Positions 40,138-49,559 of a stretch of 64,000 bases of DNA are shown here, one piece after another (the first letter of the stretch is position 1; every line of letters begins with the position of its first letter). The stretch is from contig NZ_AP023179.1 in the NCBI RefSeq assembly GCF_013426915.1, positions 2,542,001-2,606,000 of the forward strand, read 5' to 3'. The position numbers and the translations under genes were made by a program. A model generated the notes under the pieces. That model was not told where the DNA came from. It saw nothing but the letters and a program-made list of their open reading frames with translations, and ran no database searches. Source of the stretch: Paraburkholderia sp. PGU19 (GTDB lineage: Bacteria > Pseudomonadota > Gammaproteobacteria > Burkholderiales > Burkholderiaceae).

Positions 40138-40770
40138 TTAGCGACGCATCAGATACGCGAGCAGGATTTCGGTGTTCATCTGGATCACTTCGCTGCGCTC
40201 GGCGGCTGCGCTGAAGTCGCGGCCCAGAGTGGCTTCGAGCGTGAAGCGGTTCGAGACGATGTAGTAGCCCATCCCCGACAGCGTCACGTAGAAACGCAGC
40301 GGATCGACGTTCGTGCGAAACAGGCCGGCGCGCTGGCCGCGCTCGAGTATCGAGCCCAGCGTGGCAACGATCGGCGAGATCATTTCGCGAATGCGCGTGG
40401 ACTTTTGCATATAGCGCGCCTCGTGCAGATTCTCGTTGTTCACGAGCCTCAGCAATTCGGGGTGGTCGCGATAGTAATCCCACACGAAATGCGCGAGCCG
40501 CGTGACGGCCTCGACAGGCGCGACGCCTGCGAGATCGAGCGTGCGCTCGGCTTCCGTGAGCGCGCTGAACGCGTGTTCGAGGACTGCCGTGAAAAGCTGC
40601 TCCTTGCTACCGAAGTAGTAATAGAGCATGCGTTCATTGGTCTCCGCGCGGCGGGCGATCTGGTCGACGCGTGCGCCGAACAACCCACCATTCGCGAACT
40701 CTTCGGCCGCCGCGAGCAGAATACGGCGACGGGTGCCTTCAGGATCTCTTTTGATTTTCGGCTGATTCAT
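40138..40770 (-). CDS. TetR family transcriptional regulator
   Basis: 210-residue repressor-type regulator. The N-terminal helix-turn-helix domain spans about residues 12-60: TRRRILLAAAEEFANGG, then FGARVDQIARRAETNERMLY and YYFGSKEQLFTAVLEHAF. The C-terminal ligand/dimer domain resembles the RutR/CecR-like group (LRLVNNENLHEARYMQKS). The ligand is unknown. It is convergent with phaZ and divergent from rsxB, so its target may be in the 397-base gap at 40771-41167 or elsewhere. Confidence 0.9.
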   Translation of the reverse strand: MNQPKIKRDPEGTRRRILLAAAEEFANGGLFGARVDQIARRAETNERMLYYYFGSKEQLFTAVLEHAFSALTEAERTLDLAGVAPVEAVTRLAHFVWDYYRDHPELLRLVNNENLHEARYMQKSTRIREMISPIVATLGSILERGQRAGLFRTNVDPLRFYVTLSGMGYYIVSNRFTLEATLGRDFSAAAERSEVIQMNTEILLAYLMRR

Positions 40771-41167
40771 GGTGGCATGTGCTTCGTGAGCCGCGTTATC
40801 CGGATCGCTCGCCGTCCAATTGCCTGGCCTTGCAACGGCGGCGCTGCGCGGGGCTGGTTGGTGGGAACACCTTCCTGCGGTCTTACAAAAAAGCGCTTCG
40901 ATTATGGCACATGCTTCGGTAATAACAACTGGGGAAATCGGCGATAATACGTATTTGACCGATCGCCAAACCTACCTGCAGCCGCGTTGACGGTTGCCCT
41001 GGCGGCCCGGCGCCTCACGCGGTTTGCGCGATGGCTGCGAATGCGTCTCGGTGCATACCCGATGGTGCACATCAGATGGCGCACACCAACGGTGCGGTTG
41101 AAACCGCATCCATTCGATCACACGCATTCGCCGCGCCGGTGAACGGCAACAGCATGTCCCCCACGTC
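40771..41167. other. Divergent intergenic region tetR / rsxB
   Basis: 397 bases with no supported gene. A GATAAT -10-like hexamer lies at 40942-40947. No clear palindromic TetR operator was found near the tetR start by eye. The rsxB leader is long and has no evident ribosome binding site. Confidence 0.4.
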
Positions 41168-42046
41168 TTGACCGTGACAGAAACCAAAACACTCGCGGAT
41201 CTCATCGAAGATCTGCTGCCCCAGACACAATGCACGAAGTGCGGCTATCCCGACTGCCGCGCTTACGCCGAAGCCATCGCGCAAGGCGAGGCCAGCTACA
41301 ACCAGTGCCCGCCCGGCGGCGCGGAAGGCATCGCGCGGCTCGCGACGCTGCTCGGCAAGTCCGTGATTCCCCTCAATCTGGACCATGGTGTCGAGCGGGC
41401 GCGACCCGTCGCGTTCATCGACGAAAGCCTGTGCATCGGCTGCACGCTGTGCATGCAGGCTTGCCCCGTCGATGCAATCGTCGGCGCACCGAAGCAGATG
41501 CACACGATGGTCGCCGAACTGTGCACGGGCTGTGACCTGTGCGTGCCGCCCTGCCCCGTCGACTGCATCGAGATGATCCCCGTCACGGACGACAAGACAG
41601 GCTGGGATGCGTGGAGCCAGCCACAGGCCGACGCCGCGCGCACGCGTCACGACCGTCGCCGCGCGCGCGTTGCTGCGGAGCGCGAGGCAGCCGAGGCGCG
41701 CGCGGCAGCCAAACGCGCGGCGGCGGTATCGGCGAGTTCGCCGGCCCCGACCGCGCCGGCTGTTGGCCCCGCTCCAACAGACGCAACGGTCGAAGCAGCC
41801 GCCGCGCCCGTCGCCGACGCCGAAGCGAAGAAACGCGCGATCATCCAGGCCGCGCTCGAACGCGCGCGCGCGAAGAAAGCGGAAAACGCCGCGCAAGGTC
41901 TCGGCCCCAGGAACACGACCCATATCAGCGCGGAAACGCAAGCCCAGATCGACGAAGCCGAGGCACGCCGTCGTCGGCTGGGTATTGCTAACGACAGTTC
42001 CGAATCCGCGCCCAAGCAAGACGTCGATCAACCTAAAAAGTCCTGA
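41168..42046 (+). CDS. rsxB: Electron transport complex subunit RsxB (RnfB)
   Basis: Iron-sulfur protein of 292 residues. The N-terminal 4Fe-4S domain has [20 protein letters not shown] and a later Cys in YNQCPPGG. Two 4Fe-4S ferredoxin motifs follow, [16 protein letters not shown] and [16 protein letters not shown]. The last 120 residues are an Ala/Arg/Glu-rich probable helical tail (from about residue 165) with no known domain. The start is uncertain: TTG at 41168 or GTG at 41174, neither with a good Shine-Dalgarno. No rnfA, C, D, G or E gene is adjacent, so this is an orphan RsxB cotranscribed with nth (9-base gap). Confidence 0.9.
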   Translation: MTVTETKTLADLIEDLLPQTQCTKCGYPDCRAYAEAIAQGEASYNQCPPGGAEGIARLATLLGKSVIPLNLDHGVERARPVAFIDESLCIGCTLCMQACPVDAIVGAPKQMHTMVAELCTGCDLCVPPCPVDCIEMIPVTDDKTGWDAWSQPQADAARTRHDRRRARVAAEREAAEARAAAKRAAAVSASSPAPTAPAVGPAPTDATVEAAAAPVADAEAKKRAIIQAALERARAKKAENAAQGLGPRNTTHISAETQAQIDEAEARRRRLGIANDSSESAPKQDVDQPKKS

Positions 42047-42055
42047 CCGAGCCGC

Positions 42056-42700
42056 ATGAACGCGACCAAACGACGTGCGATCTACGAGACGCTGCAGAGC
42101 CTGAATCCGCATCCGACGACCGAACTGGAATACTCGACGCCGTTCGAGTTGCTGATCGCCGTGATGTTGTCCGCGCAAGCAACGGACGTCTCGGTGAACA
42201 AGGCGATGCGCCGGATGTTTCCCGTCGCGAACACGCCTCAGAAGGTGTTCGACCTCGGCGAGGAAGGCGTTGCCGACTACATCAAGACGATCGGCCTGTA
42301 TCGCACGAAAGCGAAGAACGTGATCGCGACGTGCCGCATCCTGCTCGACCAGTGCGGCGGCGAAGTGCCCGCCGAGCGGGAAGCACTCGAGAGTCTGCCG
42401 GGCGTCGGCCGCAAGACGGCGAACGTCGTGCTGAACACGGCATTCGGCCAGCCGACCATCGCCGTGGACACGCATATCTTTCGGGTTGCCAACAGAACGG
42501 GCCTTGCGCCAGGCAAGGATGTGCGCGCCGTCGAACTGGCGCTGGAAAAATTCACGCCCGCCGAGTTCCTGCAGGATGCGCATCACTGGCTGATTCTGCA
42601 CGGTCGCTATGTGTGCAAGGCGCGCCGGCCGGAATGCTGGCATTGCGTGATCGAGCCGCTGTGCGAATTCAAGCAGAAGACGCCGCCGCCCGATCTGTGA
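42056..42700 (+). CDS. nth: Endonuclease III
   Basis: DNA glycosylase/AP lyase that removes oxidised pyrimidines. The 214-residue product has the helix-hairpin-helix LPGVGRKTANVVLNTAFGQP, catalytic Lys/Asp context QATDVSVNKAMRRMF and VDTHIFRVANRTGLA, and the C-terminal 4Fe-4S motif C-x6-C-x2-C-x5-C in CKARRPECWHCVIEPLC. It starts 9 bases after rsxB. The pairing of an iron-sulfur electron carrier with an iron-sulfur repair enzyme recurs in other proteobacteria. Confidence 0.97.
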   Translation: MNATKRRAIYETLQSLNPHPTTELEYSTPFELLIAVMLSAQATDVSVNKAMRRMFPVANTPQKVFDLGEEGVADYIKTIGLYRTKAKNVIATCRILLDQCGGEVPAEREALESLPGVGRKTANVVLNTAFGQPTIAVDTHIFRVANRTGLAPGKDVRAVELALEKFTPAEFLQDAHHWLILHGRYVCKARRPECWHCVIEPLCEFKQKTPPPDL

Positions 42701-42843
42701 GCGCCGCGGCACGTTCGGGCGTCGGGCCATCCGTCTGCGCGCGCTACGGTCGCGGCGTAAAATGGACGGCTTCGGGCTAGCTCCGAGCCGACGCACAGCG
42801 CAAACAGCCCGCCCCACTCGCTTTCACCGTCCGAAGTCCATCG

Positions 42844-43278
42844 ATGTTCAATCCCAGCCGCGACGAAGTCCGCCGTTTTTTCACCGACACCTGGCGCAAG
42901 CAGCGCGCGGGTGAAATCCTGACGCCGCTCGAAGCCATCGCCGCCGACTGGATCATCGAGCATCCCGAGTATCACGCCGAACTCAAGGACGCCGAGGCCG
43001 CGTCGGCGCAGGACTACTCGCCCGAACGTGGGCAGACCAATCCGTTCCTGCATCTGTCGATGCATCTCGCGATCAGCGAACAGTTGTCGATCGATCAGCC
43101 GCCCGGCATTCGCGCCGCGCACGACCGGCTCTCCGCGCGCCTCGGCTCCACGCACGACGCGCAGCACGCGATCATGGAGTGCCTGGGCGAAACGATCTGG
43201 GAAGCGCAGCGCACCAACACGCCACCCGATACGGACGCCTATCTGCAGCGCATCGAGCGCCGCGCATCGCGCGACTGA
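42844..43278 (+). CDS. DUF1841 family protein
   Basis: 144-residue soluble protein of unknown function that matches the DUF1841 pattern: MFNPSRDEVRRFFTDTWRKQ, LEAIAADWIIEHPEYH, and GQTNPFLHLSMHLAISEQ with conserved His residues. The pattern resembles a small metal-binding helical bundle, but no activity is known. It lies after nth with a 143-base gap and ends at a strong bidirectional terminator. Confidence 0.88.
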   Translation: MFNPSRDEVRRFFTDTWRKQRAGEILTPLEAIAADWIIEHPEYHAELKDAEAASAQDYSPERGQTNPFLHLSMHLAISEQLSIDQPPGIRAAHDRLSARLGSTHDAQHAIMECLGETIWEAQRTNTPPDTDAYLQRIERRASRD

Positions 43279-43323
43279 CTGGCGGCGCGAACCTTCGCGC
43301 CAGCCCAAACCCGTCGCACCAAA

Positions 43324-43353
43324 ACAAACACCCCGCCAAGGCGGGGTGTTTGT
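43324..43353. terminator. Bidirectional terminator DUF1841 / cytochrome c
   Basis: Perfect 14-bp inverted repeat ACAAACACCCCGCC, two-base centre AA, exact complement. It lies between convergent genes, with an A-rich left flank for the minus-strand transcript. Confidence 0.9.
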
Positions 43354-43381
43354 CGTGATCCGTCAGCGAACGTGCGGCAGC

Positions 43382-43765
43382 TTACTTCTTCTGCACGAGG
43401 TCGCCATCCAGCGATTCGATGTACGCGGCGATGTCCTTCATGTCGCTTGGCGACAGGCTTTGCACCTGCGCCTGCATGATCGCGTTGTTGCGGCCGAGAT
43501 GCGGGTTGCCCGTGCCCATCTGATACTGACGCAGCGCCCAGTAGACGTAATCCGCGTGCTGACCGGCGAGTTTCGGATATTCGGGCGTCACGGGCTTGTT
43601 CAGATTCGGGCCGTGGCAGGCCGCGCAGTTGTGGCTCTCGGAGAGCGCCTTGCCGTTGGCGGCATCCGCCGCGTGCGCGTTCGATGCGACGACAAAACCG
43701 GCCAGCGCGAGCGTCGCGCATGCAGCCTTGACCACCGTATGAAGTGCGTGGGGATGCTTCTTCAT
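43382..43765 (-). CDS. Periplasmic single-haem cytochrome c
   Basis: 127-residue class I cytochrome c. The start MKKHPHALHTVVKAACATLA follows ACAGGAGAATCC. The signal peptide ends near SNAHA-AD. The haem site is NCAACHGPN, and the axial Met is probably in QYQMGTGNPHLG or NAIMQAQVQ. Helical C-terminus SDMKDIAAYIESLDG is typical of the c4/c5 group. It lies 111 bases downstream of a second, similar cytochrome gene in the same direction, suggesting one two-cytochrome unit that carries electrons to a terminal oxidase. Confidence 0.93.
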   Translation of the reverse strand: MKKHPHALHTVVKAACATLALAGFVVASNAHAADAANGKALSESHNCAACHGPNLNKPVTPEYPKLAGQHADYVYWALRQYQMGTGNPHLGRNNAIMQAQVQSLSPSDMKDIAAYIESLDGDLVQKK

Positions 43766-43876
43766 GGATTCTCCTGTGTCGACGGACGTTTGCGCTTTAG
43801 CGCCTACCGCCGTCCCATGCAAACTGGTTGCGCCGCGAACTGAATGAGCCGATGACGCGCTGACGCGCGCCGCCAC

Positions 43877-44257
43877 TCATTTGTCGGGATTATTCTTCGA
43901 AGTGGCCGTCTGCACCGAGTAATACGCGGCGATGTCGGCGATGTCCTGGTCGGTCAGCGTCACAGCGATTGCATGCATCGTGTCGAAATGGCGGTCGCCC
44001 TTCTTGTACGCGTGCAGCGCATTTTCCAGGTAGGTCCGGTTCTGGCCGCCCAGCATCGGCACTCGGTACACCTCGGGGTAAGCCGTACGATAGTCGGGAA
44101 TACCGTGACAGCCGATACACATCGCGACCTTGCCCTGGCCCGCCTTGGCGTCGCCCACGATATCCGCTGCCTGCGCAGTTGCCGCCAAAGTTGCCGCAAA
44201 ACCCGCGGCCACCGACATCGCTGCGACCACGATATGTTTGCCAACGAATTTGTTCAT
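43877..44257 (-). CDS. Periplasmic single-haem cytochrome c
   Basis: 126-residue cytochrome c. The start MNKFVGKHIVVAAMSVAAGF begins a signal peptide that ends near AQA-AD. The haem motif is AMCIGCHGIPDYRTAYP and the likely axial Met lies in FDTMHAIAVTLTDQD or VPMLGGQNRTYLEN. The fold resembles half of a dihaem cytochrome c4, as does its downstream neighbour. The first gene of the pair, it is divergent from the MoxR ATPase gene across a 375-base gap. Confidence 0.93.
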   Translation of the reverse strand: MNKFVGKHIVVAAMSVAAGFAATLAATAQAADIVGDAKAGQGKVAMCIGCHGIPDYRTAYPEVYRVPMLGGQNRTYLENALHAYKKGDRHFDTMHAIAVTLTDQDIADIAAYYSVQTATSKNNPDK

Positions 44258-44632
44258 AGCTCTTTTAACCTGGCTTGAGGGGGAACGGGCGCCCAAAAAG
44301 GCTACGGCCTGCGCCGTTTTACTTGTCTGGGTTGCCACGCAGGCCAAAAAAAATCGGCCCAATTGTACCGCGACGCCGCGCCGGGCGTCCACCGGACAGG
44401 ACCCGACCCCTGCCCCGGCAGAGCACCGCGCCACAAGGCGCCGCACGAAATGCCGAAATGGGACAGTCACAACCGGCGTCCGTCCGGGCGCGGCGGATTG
44501 CCGCATGCGGAAATCCGTCTCTTGCACGCGCCGCGCATACCGTCCGACGCGGCTGACACCTTACGCGCGCCCCACGGAGCGCAACAGGGCTTCTGACTTA
44601 TACTGGAATTTTTCCCGAACGAGCGTCCTGTC
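44258..44632. other. Divergent intergenic region cytochrome c / MoxR
   Basis: 375 bases with no supported gene. TATACT at 44599-44604, 28 bases before the MoxR ATG, is a candidate -10, without a clear -35. An A8 run lies at about 44347. The leftward promoter for the cytochromes is not identified. Confidence 0.4.
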
Positions 44633-45475
44633 ATGCGTTTCGAAGGCTCATCGCAATACGTCGCCACCGACGACCTCAAGCTCGCGGTCAATGCCGCGAT
44701 GACGCTCAGGCGGCCCCTGCTGATCAAAGGCGAGCCGGGCACGGGCAAGACGATGCTCGCAGAGGAAGTCGCGGCGGCTCTCGACATGCCGCTGTTGCAG
44801 TGGCACATCAAGTCCACCACGAAGGCACAGCAGGGTCTGTACGAATACGACGCCGTATCGCGTCTGCGCGATTCGCAACTCGGCGACGAGCGCGTGAAAG
44901 ACATTCGCAATTACATCGTCAAGGGCGTGCTGTGGCAGGCGTTCGAGTCGGATGAACAATCGGTGTTGCTGATCGACGAGATCGACAAGGCCGACATCGA
45001 GTTTCCAAACGACCTGCTGCGCGAACTCGACCGCATGGAGTTCTACGTGTACGAGACGCGCGAACTGGTGAAAGCGAAACACCGGCCGCTCGTCATCATC
45101 ACGTCGAACAACGAGAAGGAACTGCCTGACGCGTTCCTGCGCCGCTGCTTCTTCCACTACATCAAGTTCCCCGATCCGTCGACGATGCAGCAGATCGTCG
45201 AAGTCCACTATCCGGGCATCAAGCAGGAATTGCTGCGCGCCGCGATGGAAAGCTTCTTCGAACTTCGCAACGTGTCGGGGCTGAAGAAGAAGCCGTCCAC
45301 TTCCGAACTGCTCGACTGGCTCAAGCTCCTGCTCGCCGAAGACATTCCGCCCGAAGCGCTGCGCTCGAAGGATCAGAAGCAGATCGTGCCGCCGCTGCAT
45401 GGCGCGCTGCTGAAGAACGAACAGGACGTGAGCCTGTTTGAGCGGCTCGTGTTCATGAACCGCAACAACCGCTGA
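44633..45475 (+). CDS. MoxR family AAA+ ATPase (CoxD-like)
   Basis: 280-residue MoxR-type chaperone ATPase. Walker A is in LLIKGEPGTGKTMLAEEVAA (about residues 32-40), Walker B in VLLIDEIDKADIEFPNDLLR, and sensor 1 in RPLVIITSNNEKELPDAFLR. MoxR proteins work with a VWA partner to mature or activate another complex, and the next gene 43 bases downstream encodes such a partner. The CoxD/CoxE pair matures carbon monoxide dehydrogenase, but no molybdenum enzyme genes are present here, so the client is unknown. Confidence 0.92.
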   Translation: MRFEGSSQYVATDDLKLAVNAAMTLRRPLLIKGEPGTGKTMLAEEVAAALDMPLLQWHIKSTTKAQQGLYEYDAVSRLRDSQLGDERVKDIRNYIVKGVLWQAFESDEQSVLLIDEIDKADIEFPNDLLRELDRMEFYVYETRELVKAKHRPLVIITSNNEKELPDAFLRRCFFHYIKFPDPSTMQQIVEVHYPGIKQELLRAAMESFFELRNVSGLKKKPSTSELLDWLKLLLAEDIPPEALRSKDQKQIVPPLHGALLKNEQDVSLFERLVFMNRNNR

Positions 45476-45518
45476 TTGCGCGACTGACGCCTGGCGAACA
45501 CGGATCGGAGACAAGGGC

Positions 45519-46694
45519 ATGCTGATCGACTTTTTCTACACGCTGCGTGCCGCGAAGCTGCCCGTTTCCGTGAAGGAATACCTGACGCTGCTCGAAGCGT
45601 TGAAGGAAAGCGTGATCCAGCCGTCGCTGGACGAGTTCTACTACCTCGCGCGCATGACGCTCGTGAAAGACGAGCAGTATTTCGACAAGTTCGATCAGGC
45701 GTTCGGCGCGTATTTCAACGGCGTTGCACAGAAGGCCGATCTCGCGCTGGACGTGCCGCTCGACTGGCTCAAGAAGAAGTTGCAACGCGATCTCAGCCCG
45801 GAAGAGAAAGCGCAGATCGAAAAGATGGGCGGCCTCGACAAGCTGATGGAGCGCCTGAAGGAACTGCTCGACGAGCAAAAGGGCCGGCACGAAGGCGGCA
45901 ATAAATGGATCGGCACGGGCGGCACGTCGCCGTTCGGCAATGGCGGCTACAACCCGGAAGGCATCCGCATCGGTGGCGAATCGTCGGGTAGCCGGACGGC
46001 CACCAAGGTGTGGGACCAGCGCGCCTACCGCGACTACGACGATCAGGTCGAAATCGGCACGCGCAACATCAAGGTCGCGCTGCGCCGCCTGCGGCGTTTC
46101 GCGCGCGAAGGCGCCGCCGAAGAACTCGATCTGCCCGACACGATCCGCAGCACGGCCGCGAACGCCGGCTGGCTCGACCTCAAGATGGTCCCGGAGCGGC
46201 ACAACAACGTGAAGGTGCTGATGCTGCTCGACGTCGGCGGATCGATGGACGATCACATCAAGCGCACGGAAGAGCTGTTCTCGGCCACGAAAGCCGAGTT
46301 CAAGCACCTCGAGTTCTACTACTTCCACAACTGCGTCTACGATTTCCTGTGGAAGAACAACCGCCGCCGCCATGTCGAGCGGATGGCGACGTGGGACGTG
46401 CTGCACAAGTTCACGCCCGACTACAAGCTGATCTTCGTCGGCGACGCGACGATGAGCCCCTACGAAGTCCTCCAGGCGGGCGGTTCGGTCGAATACAACA
46501 ACGCCGAAGCGGGCGCCGTCTGGCTGCGGCGGCTTGCCGACCATTTCCCGCATCACGCGTGGCTGAACCCGGAACCGGAAGGCTTGTGGGAATACCGGCA
46601 GTCGGTTTCGGTTATACGTGAAGTGCTCGGCCACCGGATGTATCCGCTCACGCTCGCCGGCCTCGAAACGGCGATGCGCACGCTAAGCAAGTAA
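45519..46694 (+). CDS. VWA domain-containing protein (CoxE-like)
   Basis: 391-residue cytosolic protein. The N-terminal half is helical (MLIDFFYTLRAAKLPVSVKE and DWLKKKLQRDLSPEEKAQIE), followed by a Gly-rich linker GGTSPFGNGGYNPEGIRIGG. The C-terminal von Willebrand A-type domain opens with VKVLMLLDVGGSMDDHIKRT. The MIDAS motif reads DVGGS instead of DxSxS, so the first metal-ligand Ser is Gly. It is preceded by GGAG nine bases from the ATG and encoded directly after its MoxR ATPase partner. The client complex is unknown. Confidence 0.9.
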   Translation: MLIDFFYTLRAAKLPVSVKEYLTLLEALKESVIQPSLDEFYYLARMTLVKDEQYFDKFDQAFGAYFNGVAQKADLALDVPLDWLKKKLQRDLSPEEKAQIEKMGGLDKLMERLKELLDEQKGRHEGGNKWIGTGGTSPFGNGGYNPEGIRIGGESSGSRTATKVWDQRAYRDYDDQVEIGTRNIKVALRRLRRFAREGAAEELDLPDTIRSTAANAGWLDLKMVPERHNNVKVLMLLDVGGSMDDHIKRTEELFSATKAEFKHLEFYYFHNCVYDFLWKNNRRRHVERMATWDVLHKFTPDYKLIFVGDATMSPYEVLQAGGSVEYNNAEAGAVWLRRLADHFPHHAWLNPEPEGLWEYRQSVSVIREVLGHRMYPLTLAGLETAMRTLSK

Positions 46695-46818
46695 GATCCC
46701 GGGTTTTGCCCGCCCGCCACACGAGCCGAAGCGCAACGACGCCGCGGCCGCAGCGGCATTGCGCGCGCTGCCCGGCCAGCACCCATTACACCAACGACGC
46801 TACACAGAGACACGCAGG

Positions 46819-48030
46819 ATGACCTCTTCTTCCCCCGACTTCTCCCGCGCCGCGCGCACGCCGCTGCGGCCATTCTCCGATACGTCCCTGTCCGCGCTCG
46901 TCGCCGGCTTCGTCGCGATGATGACGGGCTACACCAGTTCGCTCGTGCTGATGTTCCAGGCGGGCCGCGCCGCGCATCTGACGGACGCACAGATTTCATC
47001 GTGGATCTGGGCGCTGTCGATGGGCATGGCGCTGTGCACGATCGGCCTGTCGCTGCGGTTTCGCGCGCCCATCGTGGTCGCGTGGTCGACGCCCGGCGCG
47101 GCACTGCTCGTTTCGTCGCTGCCGCACGTCGCCTATCCGGAGGCGATTGGCGCGTTCGTCGTGTGCGCGCTGCTGCTGACGCTGATTGGCCTCACCGGCT
47201 GGTTCGACACGCTGATGAAGCGGATTCCGGCAGGCATCGCGGCCGCGCTGCTGGCGGGCATCCTGTTCGAGATCGGCATCGAGATTTTCCGCGCTGCGCA
47301 ATTCCAGACGGCGCTCGTGCTGGCGATGTTCTTCACCTATCTCGTCATCAAGCGTTTTGCGCCGCGCTATGCGATTCCGGCGACGCTGGTCGTCGGCACG
47401 GCCGTTGCAGGCGCGCTCGGGCTGCTCGATTTCAGCCGCTTTCATGTGGCCTTCGCCGTGCCTGTGTTGACGCTGCCCGCGTTTTCGCTGTCGGCGGTGA
47501 TCAGCATCGGCATTCCGCTGTTCGTCGTGGCGATGGCGTCGCAGAACGTGCCGGGCATCGCCGTGCTGCGCGCGGACGGCTACGAGACACCGTCCGCGCC
47601 GCTGATCGCGACGACGGGCGCGGCGTCCCTTCTGCTCGCGCCATTCGGCTCGCACGGCGTGAATCTCGCGGCGATCACGGCCGCCATCTGCACGGGACGC
47701 GAAGCGCACGAGGACCGCTCGAAGCGCTATATGGCGGCCGTCTGGTGCGGCGTGTTCTATCTGATCGCGGGCATTTTCGGCGCGACGATCGCCGCGCTAT
47801 TCGGCTCGCTGCCGAAGGCGCTGGTGGTGTCGGTGGCGGCGCTCGCGCTGTTCGGCTCCATCATGAGCGGCCTCACCAACGCGATGCAGGACGCACGACA
47901 GCGCGAAGCCGCGCTCGTCACGTTCATGGTGACGGCGTCCGGCCTGACATTACTGTCGATCGGTTCCGCGTTCTGGGGGCTGGTCGCCGGACTCGTTACG
48001 CATGGCGTGCTGAACGCGCGTCGCGGCTGA
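46819..48030 (+). CDS. benE: Benzoate/H+ symporter BenE family transporter
   Basis: 403-residue inner-membrane protein with about 12 hydrophobic helices, beginning after a polar N-terminus at LSALVAGFVAMMTGYTSSLV. It shows BenE-family segments FRAPIVVAWSTPGAALLVSS and LFVVAMASQNVPGIAVLRAD, plus GSHGVNLAAITAAICTGREA. No benzoate dioxygenase or ben/cat genes are nearby, so the substrate may not be benzoate. The ATG follows a weak CAGG site. Confidence 0.88.
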   Translation: MTSSSPDFSRAARTPLRPFSDTSLSALVAGFVAMMTGYTSSLVLMFQAGRAAHLTDAQISSWIWALSMGMALCTIGLSLRFRAPIVVAWSTPGAALLVSSLPHVAYPEAIGAFVVCALLLTLIGLTGWFDTLMKRIPAGIAAALLAGILFEIGIEIFRAAQFQTALVLAMFFTYLVIKRFAPRYAIPATLVVGTAVAGALGLLDFSRFHVAFAVPVLTLPAFSLSAVISIGIPLFVVAMASQNVPGIAVLRADGYETPSAPLIATTGAASLLLAPFGSHGVNLAAITAAICTGREAHEDRSKRYMAAVWCGVFYLIAGIFGATIAALFGSLPKALVVSVAALALFGSIMSGLTNAMQDARQREAALVTFMVTASGLTLLSIGSAFWGLVAGLVTHGVLNARRG

Positions 48031-48311
48031 CGAAGGCGACAAGGTAGCGGGAAAGCGAAAGGCGGAAAGCGCCTGGTGCCGTGGCGCGAACGGACGGAGG
48101 GTGCCCCTGTCAAACCACCATCATCCGATCCGCCATAGAATAGAAGTAGCGGGCGGCGTTCCACGGTAACATCCCCGGTTTCAGACGTGGACATCGCAGA
48201 TGACGCGCCTGCGCGGCCGTTTGCGTGGCAAAGCGAGGCGCATTGCGGCCTCGCGCCGCGTCATCATTTCCTGGACCATGGCGCGCGTGCGCCTCGAAGC
48301 GAAGGCTCGAC

Positions 48312-49265
48312 ATGACTACTGCACTCGATCAACTCAAGCAATACACCACGGTCGTCGCGGACACCGGCGACTTCCAGCAACTCGCGCAATACAAGCCGCA
48401 GGACGCGACGACGAATCCGTCGCTGGTCCTGAAGGCCGTGCAGAAGGACGAGTACAAGCCGCTGCTCGAAAAGACCGTGCGCGATCACGCGTCGAAGCCC
48501 GTCAGCGCGATCATCGACAACCTGCTGATCGCCTTCGGCACCGAAATCCTCAAGATCGTGCCGGGCCGCGTATCGACGGAAGTCGACGCCCGTTTGTCGT
48601 TCGACACGAAGGCGTCGATCGAAAAAGGACACGAACTCATCAAGATGTACGAGGCGAAGGGCATCGGCCGCGAGCGCGTGCTGATCAAGCTCGCGTCGAC
48701 GTGGGAAGGCATCCGCGCCGCCGAAGTGCTGCAGAAGGACGGCATCCATTGCAACATGACGCTGCTGTTCTCGCTGGCGCAGGCTGTCGCCGCCGCGGAA
48801 GCCGGCGCGCAACTGATTTCGCCGTTCGTCGGCCGCATCTACGACTGGTACAAGAAGAACGCCGGCAGCAACTGGGACGAAGCGCGCGACGGCGGCGCGA
48901 ACGATCCGGGCGTGCAATCGGTGCGCCGCATCTACGCGTACTACAAGAAGTTCGGCTACAAGACGGAAGTGATGGGCGCGAGCTTCCGCACCACGAGCCA
49001 GATTCTCGAACTGGCCGGCTGCGATCTGCTGACCATCAGCCCCGACCTGCTGCAAAAGCTGCAAGACAGCACCGACAAGGTCGAGCGCAAGCTGTTGCCG
49101 GAAGCAAGCAAGGCTGCCGACATCGCCCGCGTGCCGACGGACGAAGCGTCGTTCCGCTTCCTCGTCAACGACGAGGCAATGGCGACCGAGAAGCTCTCCG
49201 AAGGCATTCGCGTATTTGCTGCGGATGCCGTCAAGCTCGAGAAGGTGATCGAAGGTCTGCGTTAA
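48312..49265 (+). CDS. tal: Transaldolase
   Basis: Pentose phosphate pathway enzyme that exchanges a dihydroxyacetone unit between sedoheptulose-7-phosphate and glyceraldehyde-3-phosphate. The 317-residue TalB-type product has the family start [20 protein letters not shown], the [12 protein letters not shown] segment and the Schiff-base Lys126 in [32 protein letters not shown] supplies phosphate-binding residues. The 281-base leader follows benE, and the gene ends at a strong terminator. Confidence 0.97.
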   Translation: MTTALDQLKQYTTVVADTGDFQQLAQYKPQDATTNPSLVLKAVQKDEYKPLLEKTVRDHASKPVSAIIDNLLIAFGTEILKIVPGRVSTEVDARLSFDTKASIEKGHELIKMYEAKGIGRERVLIKLASTWEGIRAAEVLQKDGIHCNMTLLFSLAQAVAAAEAGAQLISPFVGRIYDWYKKNAGSNWDEARDGGANDPGVQSVRRIYAYYKKFGYKTEVMGASFRTTSQILELAGCDLLTISPDLLQKLQDSTDKVERKLLPEASKAADIARVPTDEASFRFLVNDEAMATEKLSEGIRVFAADAVKLEKVIEGLR

Positions 49266-49298
49266 GACCCGATTCGCCTGATTCACTGCGCAAGCAAG

Positions 49299-49333
49299 GC
49301 GCGCGTGGCCCGCAAGGCCCCGCGCGCTTTTTT
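49299..49333 (+). terminator. Rho-independent terminator after tal
   Basis: 12-bp stem GCGCGCGTGGCC with one mismatch, loop CGCAA, followed by six T residues at 49328-49333. Confidence 0.88.
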
Positions 49334-49559
49334 GTTTATCGCCCGTTCTGCGCCGCTTTTCTCTACCGCTTCGCGCGCATTCTTTTCCCAATGTGTAAGC
49401 GCACTGTTTGGGCTTCGGCAGGTTTTACTTCGGTCAACACAGTTTCACATTCGACGCTGCAACGGCGACTACAATCGTTGGCACGCGTGCGTTCCCTCGC
49501 ACTCCATCACTGCGCGTTCGCGCGAAACGACGTCTCAATTCCATTGACAGGAGACAACG

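Noticed and set aside
43877..44257. Fusion of the two cytochrome genes into one dihaem c4 by a frameshift
   Set aside because: The downstream gene has its own ribosome binding site and signal peptide, so these are separate genes.
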